From assembly GCF_004011805.1 (NCBI RefSeq), contig NZ_RCHJ01000004.1, positions 186,001-250,000 of the forward strand: a stretch of DNA of 64,000 nucleotides. The letters are read 5' to 3'. The first letter of the stretch is position 1. The number at the start of each line of letters is the position of its first letter. Below the pieces are notes generated by a model. It had not been told where the DNA came from and ran no database searches. It saw only the letters and a list, made by a program, of their open reading frames with translations. This DNA comes from Piscinibacter defluvii (GTDB lineage Bacteria > Pseudomonadota > Gammaproteobacteria > Burkholderiales > Burkholderiaceae_C). Of this stretch, positions 1 through 7,588 are shown piece by piece. A program made the translations under genes and the position numbers.

Positions 1-52
1 CCACGGCGGCTTCGGCAAACACCAGCAGGGCGTCGACGGAGGGGCTGTTCAT
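1..52 (-). CDS. N-terminal tip of a LysR-type regulator (partial)
   Basis: Seventeen codons are visible from an ATG at 52-50, reading MNSPSVDALLVFAEAAV before the window edge. The pattern of a short lead, then a Leu/Val-Phe-Ala-Glu-Ala helix, is how LysR-family winged-helix domains commonly start. The gene is divergent from a PACE efflux gene. That arrangement matches AceR/AceI in Acinetobacter, where the LysR regulator activates the pump. A perfect inverted repeat lies between the two starts. Only the tip is visible, so the family call rests mainly on context and could be wrong. Confidence 0.5.
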   Translation of the reverse strand, partial: MNSPSVDALLVFAEAAV

Positions 53-63
53 CCATCGGGATT

Positions 64-79
64 GTCGATGGTTATCGAC
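64..79. promoter_or_regulatory. inverted repeat, likely LysR-type operator
   Basis: The arms GTCGAT and ATCGAC are perfect reverse complements separated by GGTT, in a locally AT-richer stretch of the divergent intergenic region. Size and position fit the T-N11-A type of site bound by LysR regulators. The assignment to the divergent regulator is inference. Confidence 0.5.
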
Positions 80-114
80 TTTGTTCCATCGCAACCCGCC
101 TGCATCATCGCGCC

Positions 115-564
115 ATGTCCCCGCCCCTGTCCCCGCCCAAGTCCCTGCCCGAACGGGTCGCCCAGGCGCTCGCCTTCGAGGCCCTGGCGATCCTGATCTG
201 CACCCCGCTGTTCGGCTGGCTGTTTCACACCGGCTGGGCCGCGATGGGCGTGGTGACGCTGGCCAACTGCCTGATCGCGCTGGCCTGGAACGTCGCCTTC
301 AACGCCGGCTTCGACCGTGCGCTGGCCGCGCTCGGGCGCCGCGCGAGCGCGTCGACCCGCGTCGTGCACGCGCTGCTGTTCGAAGGCGGCCTGGTGCTGC
401 TGTGCGTGCCCTTCGCGGTCTGGTGGCTGCGCATCTCCTGGGTCGAGGCGCTGCTGCTGGACGCCGGGATGCTGGCCTTCTTCCTGCCCTACACCTACCT
501 GTTCCACTGGGGCTGGGACCACCTGCGCCCGACGACAATCCGGCATGGTCAGCCTGCGCCCTAG
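115..564 (+). CDS. PACE family efflux transporter (AceI-like)
   Basis: A 149-residue inner-membrane protein made of two bacterial-transmembrane-pair (BTP) repeats, four helices in all, the usual PACE architecture. Each repeat opens with a Phe-Glu pair in its first helix (E22, and again near residue 91). This corresponds to the proton-coupled glutamate of AceI. The first repeat closes with the Asn/Ala/Asp-rich segment typical of the family (NVAFNAGFD). PACE proteins export biocides such as chlorhexidine and acriflavine, or natural polyamines; the substrate here cannot be read from sequence. The start is the only ATG before the first helix. The 3' end overlaps the next gene by 20 bases, so the two are probably co-transcribed. 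Confidence 0.88.
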   Translation: MSPPLSPPKSLPERVAQALAFEALAILICTPLFGWLFHTGWAAMGVVTLANCLIALAWNVAFNAGFDRALAALGRRASASTRVVHALLFEGGLVLLCVPFAVWWLRISWVEALLLDAGMLAFFLPYTYLFHWGWDHLRPTTIRHGQPAP

Positions 565-1726
565 GCTGCCGGCGGCCGTCTGGGCGCTGGGTGGCGTCAG
601 CCTGCTGATGGACATCTCGTCCGAGATGATCCACAGCCTGCTGCCGCTGTTCCTGGTGGGCACGCTCGGGGTGAGCGTGCTGGCGGTCGGGCTGATCGAG
701 GGCGTGGCCGAGGCGACCGCGCTGATCGTCAAGGTGTTCTCCGGCGCGCTGAGCGACTGGCTGGGCCGACGCAAAGGCCTGGCGCTGCTCGGCTACGGGC
801 TCGGTGCCGCGAGCAAGCCGGCGTTTGCGCTCGCGCAGGGCCTCGGCATGGTGATGGCGGCGCGCTTCGTCGACCGCGTCGGCAAGGGCATCCGCGGCGC
901 GCCGCGCGACGCGCTGCTGGCCGACCTGGTGCCGCGCGACGTGCGTGGCGCCGCCTTCGGCCTGCGCCAGTCGCTCGACACGGTCGGGGCCCTTGCCGGG
1001 CCGCTGCTGGCGAGCGCGCTGATGGTCTGGTGGGCCAACGACTTCCGCGCCGTGTTCTGGGTCGCCGTGGTGCCCGCGGTGCTCAGCGTGCTGCTGCTGG
1101 CCGTCGGCGTGCACGAACCGCCGCGGCCGGCACACGCCGTGCCGGTCAACCCGATCCGGCGTGCCGCGCTGGCACGGCTCGGCGCGGCCTACTGGCAGGT
1201 GGTGGCGGTCGGCGCGGTGTTCACCCTGGCCCGGTTCAGCGAGGCCTTCCTGGTGCTGCGCGCACAGCAGCTCGGCGCCGACGCGGCCGCGGTGCCGCTG
1301 GTGATGGTGGCGATGAACCTGGTCTACGCCGCCAGCGCCTACCCCTTCGGCCGGCTGGCCGACCGCCACGATCACCGGACGCTGCTCGCCCTCGGGCTGC
1401 TGCCGCTGATCGCGGCCGACCTGGTACTCGCGCAGGCCGGCGGCTGGTCCGGCCTGCTCGCCGGCGTCGCGCTGTGGGGCCTGCACATGGGCATGACGCA
1501 GGGCCTGCTCGCCGCGATGGTGGCCGACACCGCGCCCGACGACCTGCGCGGCACCGCCTACGGCGTGTTCAACCTGATGGCCGGCCTGGCGCTGCTGGCC
1601 GCCAGCGCGATCGCCGGCGGGCTGTGGGACAGCGTCGGCGCCGCCGCCACCTTCCACGCCGGCGCCGCGTTCGCCGCGCTCGCGCTGCTGGCGCTCGGCA
1701 CGCTGCGCCTCGTCAGGCGCGCGTGA
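545..1726 (+). CDS. MFS transporter
   Basis: A 393-residue major facilitator with about 12 predicted helices. The segment MDISSEMIHSLLPLFLVG near residues 18-35 and the loop with PRDVRGAAFGLRQSLDT in the first half are characteristic of an MFS efflux subgroup with unknown substrates. The open frame extends far upstream, but the ATG at 545, just before the first hydrophobic helix, gives the normal protein length and a 20-base overlap with the PACE gene. The 3' end overlaps the convergent soxR gene by 14 bases. It is probably an inner-membrane drug or metabolite exporter acting alongside the PACE protein; this role is inferred. Confidence 0.85.
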   Translation: MVSLRPRLPAAVWALGGVSLLMDISSEMIHSLLPLFLVGTLGVSVLAVGLIEGVAEATALIVKVFSGALSDWLGRRKGLALLGYGLGAASKPAFALAQGLGMVMAARFVDRVGKGIRGAPRDALLADLVPRDVRGAAFGLRQSLDTVGALAGPLLASALMVWWANDFRAVFWVAVVPAVLSVLLLAVGVHEPPRPAHAVPVNPIRRAALARLGAAYWQVVAVGAVFTLARFSEAFLVLRAQQLGADAAAVPLVMVAMNLVYAASAYPFGRLADRHDHRTLLALGLLPLIAADLVLAQAGGWSGLLAGVALWGLHMGMTQGLLAAMVADTAPDDLRGTAYGVFNLMAGLALLAASAIAGGLWDSVGAAATFHAGAAFAALALLALGTLRLVRRA

Positions 1727-2162
1727 TCGGCGGCAGGCGCCGCGCGCCCGCGCCGGCGGCGCCGCACTCGTCGCCCGGGTTGTAGAGCGCACAGGCGCGC
1801 AGCGACAGGCAGCCGCAGCCGATGCAGCCGTCGAGCCGGTCGCGCAGCGCCTGCAGCGCGGCGATGCGCTCGTCCAGGCGCGCGCGCCAGTGCGTCGACA
1901 GCCGGGCCCAGTCGGCCTTGGTCGGCGTGCGGCCCTCGGGCAGCTCGGCGAGTGCCTGCGCGACCTCGGCCAGCCCGATGCCGAGCTGCTGCGCGGCGCG
2001 GATGAAGGCCACGCGGCGCAGCGCCGCGCGCGGGTAGCGGCGCTGGTTGCCGGCGCTGCGCTGCGCGGCCAGCAGCCCGCGCGACTCGTAGTAGTGCAGC
2101 GCGGTCACCGCCACGCCGCTGCGTGCGGCCAGTTCGCGGACGCTCAGGAACTCCTGCGCCAT
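1713..2162 (-). CDS. soxR: redox-sensitive transcriptional activator SoxR
   Basis: A 149-residue MerR-family protein. Residues 6-75 form the winged helix (VRELAARSGVAVTALHYYESRGLL), followed by a dimerisation helix. Cysteines 113, 116, 118 and 124 (CIGCGC then C) have the exact C-x2-C-x-C-x5-C spacing of the SoxR [2Fe-2S] cluster. Oxidation of that cluster by redox-cycling compounds switches the protein on. The gene is divergent from an MFS transporter, and a near-ideal SoxR box sits in the 13-40 base gap between the two starts. Outside enterics SoxR usually controls pumps and oxidoreductases directly rather than soxS, which fits this pairing. Confidence 0.96.
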   Translation of the reverse strand: MAQEFLSVRELAARSGVAVTALHYYESRGLLAAQRSAGNQRRYPRAALRRVAFIRAAQQLGIGLAEVAQALAELPEGRTPTKADWARLSTHWRARLDERIAALQALRDRLDGCIGCGCLSLRACALYNPGDECGAAGAGARRLPPITRA

Positions 2163-2165
2163 CGC

Positions 2166-2196
2166 TTGACCTCGAGTGGACTCGAGGTCCTATTCT
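2166..2196 (+). promoter_or_regulatory. SoxR box within a 19-bp-spacer promoter
   Basis: Two perfect 10-base arms, GACCTCGAGT (2168-2177) and ACTCGAGGTC (2180-2189), flank a central GG. They lie between TTGACC (2166-2171) and TATTCT (2191-2196), a spacer of exactly 19 bases. Over-long 19-base spacers with a central palindrome are the hallmark of MerR/SoxR-activated promoters, and the CCTC...GAGG arms match the enteric SoxR box closely. It would drive the rightward MFS gene. Confidence 0.85.
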
Positions 2197-2202
2197 GCCG
2201 CG

Positions 2203-3570
2203 ATGGACTCCTGCTTCACCGTTCCGCCGCCGCCCGCGCCGGGCCTGTTCTCGCGCGGCCTGGTCGCCGCCAGCCTGGGCGCGGTCGCGCTGGTCTCGCT
2301 GATCGCCTTCGAGGCGATGGCGCTGGCCGCGGCGATGCCGGCCATCGCCGCCGCGCTCGACGGGCTGGGCCTGTACGCGCTCGCCTTCGGCGGCATGGTC
2401 GCCACCTCGGTGATCGGCATGGTGGCGGCCGGGCGCTGGTGCGACCGGCATGGCGCGCGCCGCGCCACCGCGCTCGGGCTCGTCGTGTTCGGCGCCGGGC
2501 TGCTGATCGCCGGCGCCGCCTCGGGCATGGGCTGGGTGGTGGCCGGGCGCGTGGTGCAGGGCTTCGGCGCCGGCATGCTGGGCGTGGCGCTGTACGTCGG
2601 CATGGGGCAGCTGGTGCCGGCCGCGCTGCACCCGCGCCTGTTCGCGCTGCTGGCCGCGGCCTGGGTGGTGCCCGGGCTGGTCGGCCCGCCGCTGGCCGCC
2701 GGGCTGGTGCACTGGCTCGGCTGGCGCTCGGTGTTCTTCGTCGCCGCCGCGCTGGTGCCGCTCACCGCGCTGCTGCTGCTGCCCTCGTTCGGCCGCCTGC
2801 CGCGCCCGGCACGCGCGGCTGCACCGCAGGTCGACCAGCGCCTGGCCTGGGCCGCGCTCGCCGCCCTCGGTGCGCTGCTGCTGCATGCCGCGGGGCAGGC
2901 GCTGCCCGCGGCCTGGCGCGGCCCGGCGCTGCTCGCCGGCCTGGCCGCCGCCGGGCTGGCTGCGGCCCGGCTGCTGCCACGCGGCAGCCTGGCGGCGGCA
3001 CCGGGGCTCCCCGCGGTGGTGGCGCTGCGCGGCCTGCTGGCCAGCGCGTTCGGCTGCGCCGAGGTGTTCCTGCCGCTCGCCCTCACCCGCGCGGCCGGCT
3101 GGAGCCTGGCCCAGGCCGGCATCGCCCTGAGCACCGGCGCGGTGATGTGGAGCCTGGGCAGCGCCGTGCAGGCGCGGCTTCAGGACGCGCAGCACCGGCG
3201 CCGCGGCCTCCAGGCCGGCCTGGCCGGCGTGGCCGTGGGCCTGGCGATCGTGGCCGCACCGCTGGCGGCCGGCACCTCCTCGACCATCGCCACCTTCACC
3301 GGCTGGGCGCTGGCCGGTTTCGGAATCGGGCTGGGCTTCCCGATGCTCTCGGTGCTCACGCTCGCGCTCTCGCGCCCCGAGGAGCAGGGCCGCCACGCCT
3401 CGGCGCTGCAGCTCGCCGACGCACTGACCACCAGCGCCGCGCTGGCGCTGGCCGGCGGGCTGTTCACGCTGGGCGGCCTCGACGGCCCGCGTGCGTTCGC
3501 ACTGGTGCTCGCGCTGCCGATCGGGCTGGCGCTGCTCGGGGCGGGGCTGGCGCGACGGGCCTTCGGCTGA
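2203..3570 (+). CDS. MFS transporter, SoxR-controlled
   Basis: A 455-residue major facilitator rich in Ala/Leu helices, with 12-14 predicted membrane spans and the MFS loop GRWCDRHGARRA near residue 75. An in-frame GTG lies upstream at 2176, but it is inside the SoxR operator and upstream of the -10 box, so it cannot be transcribed from that promoter. The ATG at 2203 is therefore chosen. It falls about seven bases after the -10 hexamer, so the mRNA may be leaderless. The likely role is export of redox-active compounds such as quinones or phenazine-like dyes when SoxR is oxidised. The substrate is inferred from the regulator, not from the protein. Confidence 0.87.
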   Translation: MDSCFTVPPPPAPGLFSRGLVAASLGAVALVSLIAFEAMALAAAMPAIAAALDGLGLYALAFGGMVATSVIGMVAAGRWCDRHGARRATALGLVVFGAGLLIAGAASGMGWVVAGRVVQGFGAGMLGVALYVGMGQLVPAALHPRLFALLAAAWVVPGLVGPPLAAGLVHWLGWRSVFFVAAALVPLTALLLLPSFGRLPRPARAAAPQVDQRLAWAALAALGALLLHAAGQALPAAWRGPALLAGLAAAGLAAARLLPRGSLAAAPGLPAVVALRGLLASAFGCAEVFLPLALTRAAGWSLAQAGIALSTGAVMWSLGSAVQARLQDAQHRRRGLQAGLAGVAVGLAIVAAPLAAGTSSTIATFTGWALAGFGIGLGFPMLSVLTLALSRPEEQGRHASALQLADALTTSAALALAGGLFTLGGLDGPRAFALVLALPIGLALLGAGLARRAFG

Positions 3571-3610
3571 CGCTGCGTCCGCCGCGCGGCCGGCGCCGTA
3601 GGTCGGCCGC

Positions 3611-4378
3611 ATGTCGCCTTCGAATCCGCTGCCCGGCCGCGCGTCCGCGCCGGCCGACCACCTCGTCTGGCACAACCTTGCCGGCCACCATGCCGCCTTC
3701 GCCGTCGGCGATGCGCGGGTGCGCCGCTACCGCCCCGGTTTCCTCGGCTTCGCCGCCTGCGCCGATCCGCACGCACCCGACCCCGCGGCGCTGGCGCGCT
3801 GGTTCGCGCCGGGTGAAAGCGCCTTGCTGATGCTCGACGCGCCGCTGCCCGAGCGCGCCCGGGCCGGCTGGCAGACCCTGGTGTCCAAGCGCGCGCTGCG
3901 CATGCACTGGCACGGCGTGGCGCCGCCCATCGTTCCGGCCCCGCCGGCCGTGCCTCTCGGCCCGCGCGACCTGCCGGCCATGGCCGCGCTGGCCCGGGAG
4001 GCCGGGGCGGCGGGCATGTTCGCGCCGCGCTGCCTCGAACTCGGGCGCTTCCGGGGCGTGTTCGACGCCGGCCGGCTGGTCGCGATGGCCGGCACGCGGA
4101 TGGGCGCCGGCGGCCTGCGCGAGATCGCCTCGGTCTGCACACATCCCGCGCAGCGCGGGCGCGGCCACGCCAGCGCGCTGGTGCAGCAGCTGGTGGCCGA
4201 CATCGTCGCCGGGGGCGAACGGCCGATGCTGTGGGTGGCCGAAGGCAGCCCGGCGCAGCGCATCTACGAGACGCTCGGCTTTCGCGTGCAGCGGCCGCAG
4301 TTCTTCGTCATGCTGCAGCGTCGCCCGGCCGAGGGGCCGGGCCGCGCGGCGTTCAGGCCGTCAGCTCGCGCGCGCTGA
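3611..4378 (+). CDS. GNAT family N-acetyltransferase
   Basis: A 255-residue protein whose C-terminal half (about residues 115-240) is a GNAT fold of the FR47-like type. Strand beta-4 carries REIASVCTHP, followed by the acetyl-CoA pyrophosphate-binding loop QRGRGHAS (Q/R-x-x-G-x-G/A). Further on, NPxA-type residues are replaced by SPAQRIYETLGF, the usual final helix and strand. The N-terminal half is unrecognised and may be a second, degenerate GNAT-like domain. The acceptor substrate is unknown. It converges on the transglutaminase-like gene with a 26-base overlap. Confidence 0.82.
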   Translation: MSPSNPLPGRASAPADHLVWHNLAGHHAAFAVGDARVRRYRPGFLGFAACADPHAPDPAALARWFAPGESALLMLDAPLPERARAGWQTLVSKRALRMHWHGVAPPIVPAPPAVPLGPRDLPAMAALAREAGAAGMFAPRCLELGRFRGVFDAGRLVAMAGTRMGAGGLREIASVCTHPAQRGRGHASALVQQLVADIVAGGERPMLWVAEGSPAQRIYETLGFRVQRPQFFVMLQRRPAEGPGRAAFRPSARAR

Positions 4379-5465
4379 TCGTGTAGCGGAAGCTGTCCGG
4401 CGACAGCTCGTCGAAGCGGCCTTCGGCGTTCTCGCCGTTCGGGTACATCAGGAACGGCAGCGTGCCCTTGGCAGACTGGTTCGGCAGCGTGATGTCGTGC
4501 GCCGTGTTGAAGCCGACCCAGTTGCCCTCCCAGCGCCCGAACAGGCCGGCCTTGACCGGCGCGACCACCGGGTGCGCCGGATCCCTGATCCATTCGGCGG
4601 TCTCCTGGCGCATCACCTTCAGCACGTCGGCGGGGTCCATCGCCACCCAGCCCAGCCCGGCCAGGTAGGCCTCGGCGCGGCAGTGCTGCGCGCCCTTCAG
4701 GTTGGCCGGGTTCGCGCCCAGTTCCTTGTAGCCGAAGGCCGAGGGCGCCAGGCGCAGGCCGTAGACGTCGCGCGCCGGGATGCCCGCGGCGCGACACAGG
4801 CCGACGAAGATGGCGTTCAGGTCGGCGCACTTGCCGCCCAGGTTGCCGGTCTCGAGCATGGTGCGGATGTCGCCGTTGCCGCAGCCGCGCACCTTGGGCT
4901 CGCGGTGCGCGTTGGCCACCACCCACTCGTAGATGCCGCGCACCTTGTCGAGCTCGGTCCGCGCGCCCTTGGTGGCCTCGAGCGCGGTCTTCTTCACGAT
5001 GCCGTCGGTGGGCAGCAGCTCGGTGGGCGCGAGCTGGGCGCGCAGCAGCGCCGGATCCTCGGCCGGGGCCGCGCGCCGGTTCCAGTCGACCGCGCGGTCG
5101 CGCGTCTGCAGGCGGCTGGTCAGCACCAGCGACGGCGCCGGGCCGCCGGCCGCAAACTCGGCATGGAGCATGCGCACGCCGCGTGCCGGGTCGGCCACGA
5201 CGCGTGCGCTGCTCGCATTGCCGCTCCAGCTGTTGTCCAGCGGGCGCTGCCAGTCGGTCTCGAGGTCGGGCAGCGGCAGCCACAGGCGCGTCGTACCGCG
5301 GGCCTCGGGCACGTCGACGCGGGTGGTCAGCTCGAAGCTGCGCCAGGCGCCGGGCTGCGGGTCGAAACGGCGTTCCTGGGCGAGCGCCAGCCGCGGCAGC
5401 ACGGCCGCCGGCCAGGCGGCGGCAGCGGCCTTCAGCAGGCGGCGGCGCAGGGGCGACGAGGTCAT
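4353..5465 (-). CDS. exported transglutaminase-like domain protein
   Basis: A 370-residue protein with a twin-arginine-like leader (RRRLLKAAAAAWP...LALAQ) cleaved near residue 29. The core near residues 170-290 resembles the transglutaminase/cysteine protease fold. GGKCADLNAIFVGLCRAAGIPARDVYG supplies the catalytic Cys, the histidine follows in GAQHCRAEAYLAGLGWVAMDPAD, and Asp is in the last motif. The start has a good ribosome site (GGAGAA) just upstream. It lies 35 bases downstream of the tlpA-like gene and is probably co-transcribed with it. Function is likely peptide or isopeptide bond processing in the periplasm, but the substrate is unknown. Confidence 0.85.
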   Translation of the reverse strand: MTSSPLRRRLLKAAAAAWPAAVLPRLALAQERRFDPQPGAWRSFELTTRVDVPEARGTTRLWLPLPDLETDWQRPLDNSWSGNASSARVVADPARGVRMLHAEFAAGGPAPSLVLTSRLQTRDRAVDWNRRAAPAEDPALLRAQLAPTELLPTDGIVKKTALEATKGARTELDKVRGIYEWVVANAHREPKVRGCGNGDIRTMLETGNLGGKCADLNAIFVGLCRAAGIPARDVYGLRLAPSAFGYKELGANPANLKGAQHCRAEAYLAGLGWVAMDPADVLKVMRQETAEWIRDPAHPVVAPVKAGLFGRWEGNWVGFNTAHDITLPNQSAKGTLPFLMYPNGENAEGRFDELSPDSFRYTISARELTA

Positions 5466-5500
5466 CGGGTTCTCCACTCGGTTGCGATCGGGGGCGAAGG

Positions 5501-6052
5501 CTACAGCAAGGCCTGCACCCAGCCGCGCGCCGGCTCGCCGGTCCAGTCGGCCGCGCCGACGATGGTCAGCACCGCCTGGCCGTCGCGCCGGATGAACACC
5601 GTGCTCGGGAACGCCCGCACGCCGAAGGCCTTGGCGACCAGCCCGTCGGCATCGCGCAGCACCGGCAGGTCCATCGCGGTGGTCTCCATGAAGCGGCGGA
5701 TCGTGCCGGCGCCCTCGCGGTAGTTGACGGCCACCACCAGCAGCCCGTCGCGCTCGTGGCGCTGCGCCATGAGCTGCAGCGCCGGCATCTCCTCGCGGCA
5801 GGGCTGGCACCAGCTGGCCCAGAAGTTCAGCGCGACGACCTGCCCGCGCTGGTCGGCAAGGCGCCAGTGGCGGCCGTCCAGGTCGGGCAGCTCGAGCGCC
5901 GGCGTCGGCGTGCCGCGCGGCCAGGGGCGGCGCTGGGCCTGGGCCCGGGCCGGGCCCGGCGCCGCGGCCCAGGCGATCAGCGCACCGAGGGCTCGGCGGC
6001 GCGGCAGGGTCGTGTACGGCTTGTCCACGGCCCGGATTGTGGTGCCGGGCAT
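5501..6052 (-). CDS. TlpA-family thioredoxin-like protein
   Basis: A 183-residue protein with a short exported leader (LPRRRALGALIAWAAAPGPARAQ, twin-arginine-like) followed by a thioredoxin domain. The redox motif WASWCQPCREEMPAL contains CQPC, and the cis-proline loop is AFPSTVFI. TlpA/ResA relatives reduce or deliver electrons to periplasmic proteins such as apocytochromes. The start is uncertain: an ATG at 6052 or a GTG at 6028. The latter leaves a more typical leader, and neither has a clear ribosome site. It is the first gene of a two-gene minus-strand unit and divergent from the peptide-binding-protein gene. Confidence 0.88.
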   Translation of the reverse strand: MPGTTIRAVDKPYTTLPRRRALGALIAWAAAPGPARAQAQRRPWPRGTPTPALELPDLDGRHWRLADQRGQVVALNFWASWCQPCREEMPALQLMAQRHERDGLLVVAVNYREGAGTIRRFMETTAMDLPVLRDADGLVAKAFGVRAFPSTVFIRRDGQAVLTIVGAADWTGEPARGWVQALL

Positions 6053-6095
6053 CGGCCAGAATGGCGCCCGACCGCGACAGCGCCGAGGAGCCTCG

Positions 6096-7580
6096 ATGAA
6101 GACCCTTGCCCATGCCCTGGCCGCCCTGCTGCTGGCGGCGACCGTCGTCGCCGCGCCCGCCCAGGTCCGCAAGGACAGCGTCGTGCTCGGCATGATCCTC
6201 GAGCCCGCGCCGGGGCTGGACCCGACCGCCGCCTCGGCCGCCTCGATCGCCGAGGTGGTGCACCTGAACGTGCTGGAGGGGCTGACGCGCATCCACCGCG
6301 ACGGCAGCGTCGGCCCGCTGCTGGCCGAAAGCTGGAGCGCCGACCCGGACGGCAAGGTCTACACCTTCCGGCTGCGCCGCGGCGTGAAGTTCCACGACGG
6401 CGAGGCCTTCGACGCCAGCGACGTGAAGTTCAGCTTCGAGCGCGCCAAGGCCGAGGGCTCCACCAACAAGGCCAAGAAGGCGGTGTTCGACAACATCAGC
6501 CGCATCGACACGCCCGACGCGCACACGGTGATCCTGGTGCTGAACAACGCCGACGGGAACTTCCCGTTCCGCATGGGCGAGGCGACCGCGGTGATCCTCG
6601 ACCCGAAGAGCGCCGCCGGCACCGCGAGCCGGCCGGTGGGCACCGGCCCGTACCGGTTCGAGGACTGGAAGAAGGGCAGCGCGATCTCGCTGGTGAAGAA
6701 CGAGGAGTGGCGCGGTGCCGCGACGGTGAAGATGAAGAAGGTGACCTTCCGCTTCATCAGCGACCCGGCCGCGCAGGTGGCCGCGCTGCTGGCCGGCGAC
6801 ATCGACGGCATGCCGCGCTTCGGCGCGCCGCAGAACCTGCCACAGTTCCAGGCCGACAAGCGCTTCACGGTGGAGATCGGCGGCACCGGGGGCAAGACCA
6901 TCGTCTCGATCAACCACCGGAAGAAGCCGTTCGACGACCTGCGCGTGCGCCGCGCGCTGGCCGCGGCGATCGACCGCAAGGCGATCATCGCCGGCGCGAT
7001 GGAAGGCTACGGCGCGCCGATCGGCAGCCACATGGTGCCCAGCGATGCCGGCTACATCGACCTGACCGGCGCCAACCCCTACGACCCCGAGCGCGCCAAG
7101 GTGCTGCTCAAGGAGGCCGGCGTCGCGCTGCCGCTGAACGTGACGCTGACGCTGCCGCCGCCGGTCTATGCCCGCAAGGGCGGCGAGATCGTGGCGGCGC
7201 AACTGGCCAAGGTGGGCATCGTCGCGAAGATCGAGAACGTGGAATGGGCGCAGTGGCTGGCCGGCCCGTTCAAGGGCAACTTCGACCTGACCATCATCAG
7301 CCACGTCGAGCCGCTGGACTTCGACCGCTACGCCGACCCGTCGTACTACTGGGGCTACGACTCCAGGGCCTTCCGCGAGCTGCTGGCGGCCTACAACACC
7401 ACGCTCGAGCCCAAGGCGCGCATGAAGCTGCTGGCCGACATGCAGAAGAAGCTGGCCGACGACGCCGCCAACGTCTACCTGTTCCAGCTGCCGCAGTTCG
7501 CGGTGGCGCGCAAGCCGCTCAAGGGGCTGTGGAGCAGTTCGCCGATCTTCGCCAACGACCTGGCGGCACTGAGCTGGTAG
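6096..7580 (+). CDS. peptide-type ABC transporter substrate-binding protein
   Basis: A 494-residue periplasmic protein of the SBP_bac_5 (OppA/DppA) family. A cleavable signal ends near residue 23 (VVAAPAQ). The family block near residues 70-130 reads LLAESWSADPDGKVYTFRLRRGVKFHDGEAFDASDVKFSFER, split here across two strands. The ribosome site GAGGAG lies six bases before the ATG. Family members bind peptides, nickel, opines or glycosides. No permease or ATPase gene is next to it, so it is an orphan binding protein. The TonB-dependent receptor gene starts eight bases after its stop. Confidence 0.92.
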   Translation: MKTLAHALAALLLAATVVAAPAQVRKDSVVLGMILEPAPGLDPTAASAASIAEVVHLNVLEGLTRIHRDGSVGPLLAESWSADPDGKVYTFRLRRGVKFHDGEAFDASDVKFSFERAKAEGSTNKAKKAVFDNISRIDTPDAHTVILVLNNADGNFPFRMGEATAVILDPKSAAGTASRPVGTGPYRFEDWKKGSAISLVKNEEWRGAATVKMKKVTFRFISDPAAQVAALLAGDIDGMPRFGAPQNLPQFQADKRFTVEIGGTGGKTIVSINHRKKPFDDLRVRRALAAAIDRKAIIAGAMEGYGAPIGSHMVPSDAGYIDLTGANPYDPERAKVLLKEAGVALPLNVTLTLPPPVYARKGGEIVAAQLAKVGIVAKIENVEWAQWLAGPFKGNFDLTIISHVEPLDFDRYADPSYYWGYDSRAFRELLAAYNTTLEPKARMKLLADMQKKLADDAANVYLFQLPQFAVARKPLKGLWSSSPIFANDLAALSW

Positions 7581-7588
7581 GCCGGGCC

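Noticed and set aside
2176-2202. GTG start for the SoxR-controlled MFS gene
   Set aside because: It lies inside the SoxR operator and upstream of the -10 hexamer, and adds nine non-hydrophobic residues not needed by the fold.
5183-7588. A long plus-strand extension upstream of the TonB receptor
   Set aside because: It overlaps the peptide-binding-protein gene in another frame and reads as Arg/Gly/Ala-rich nonsense. The receptor begins at its signal peptide near 7589.
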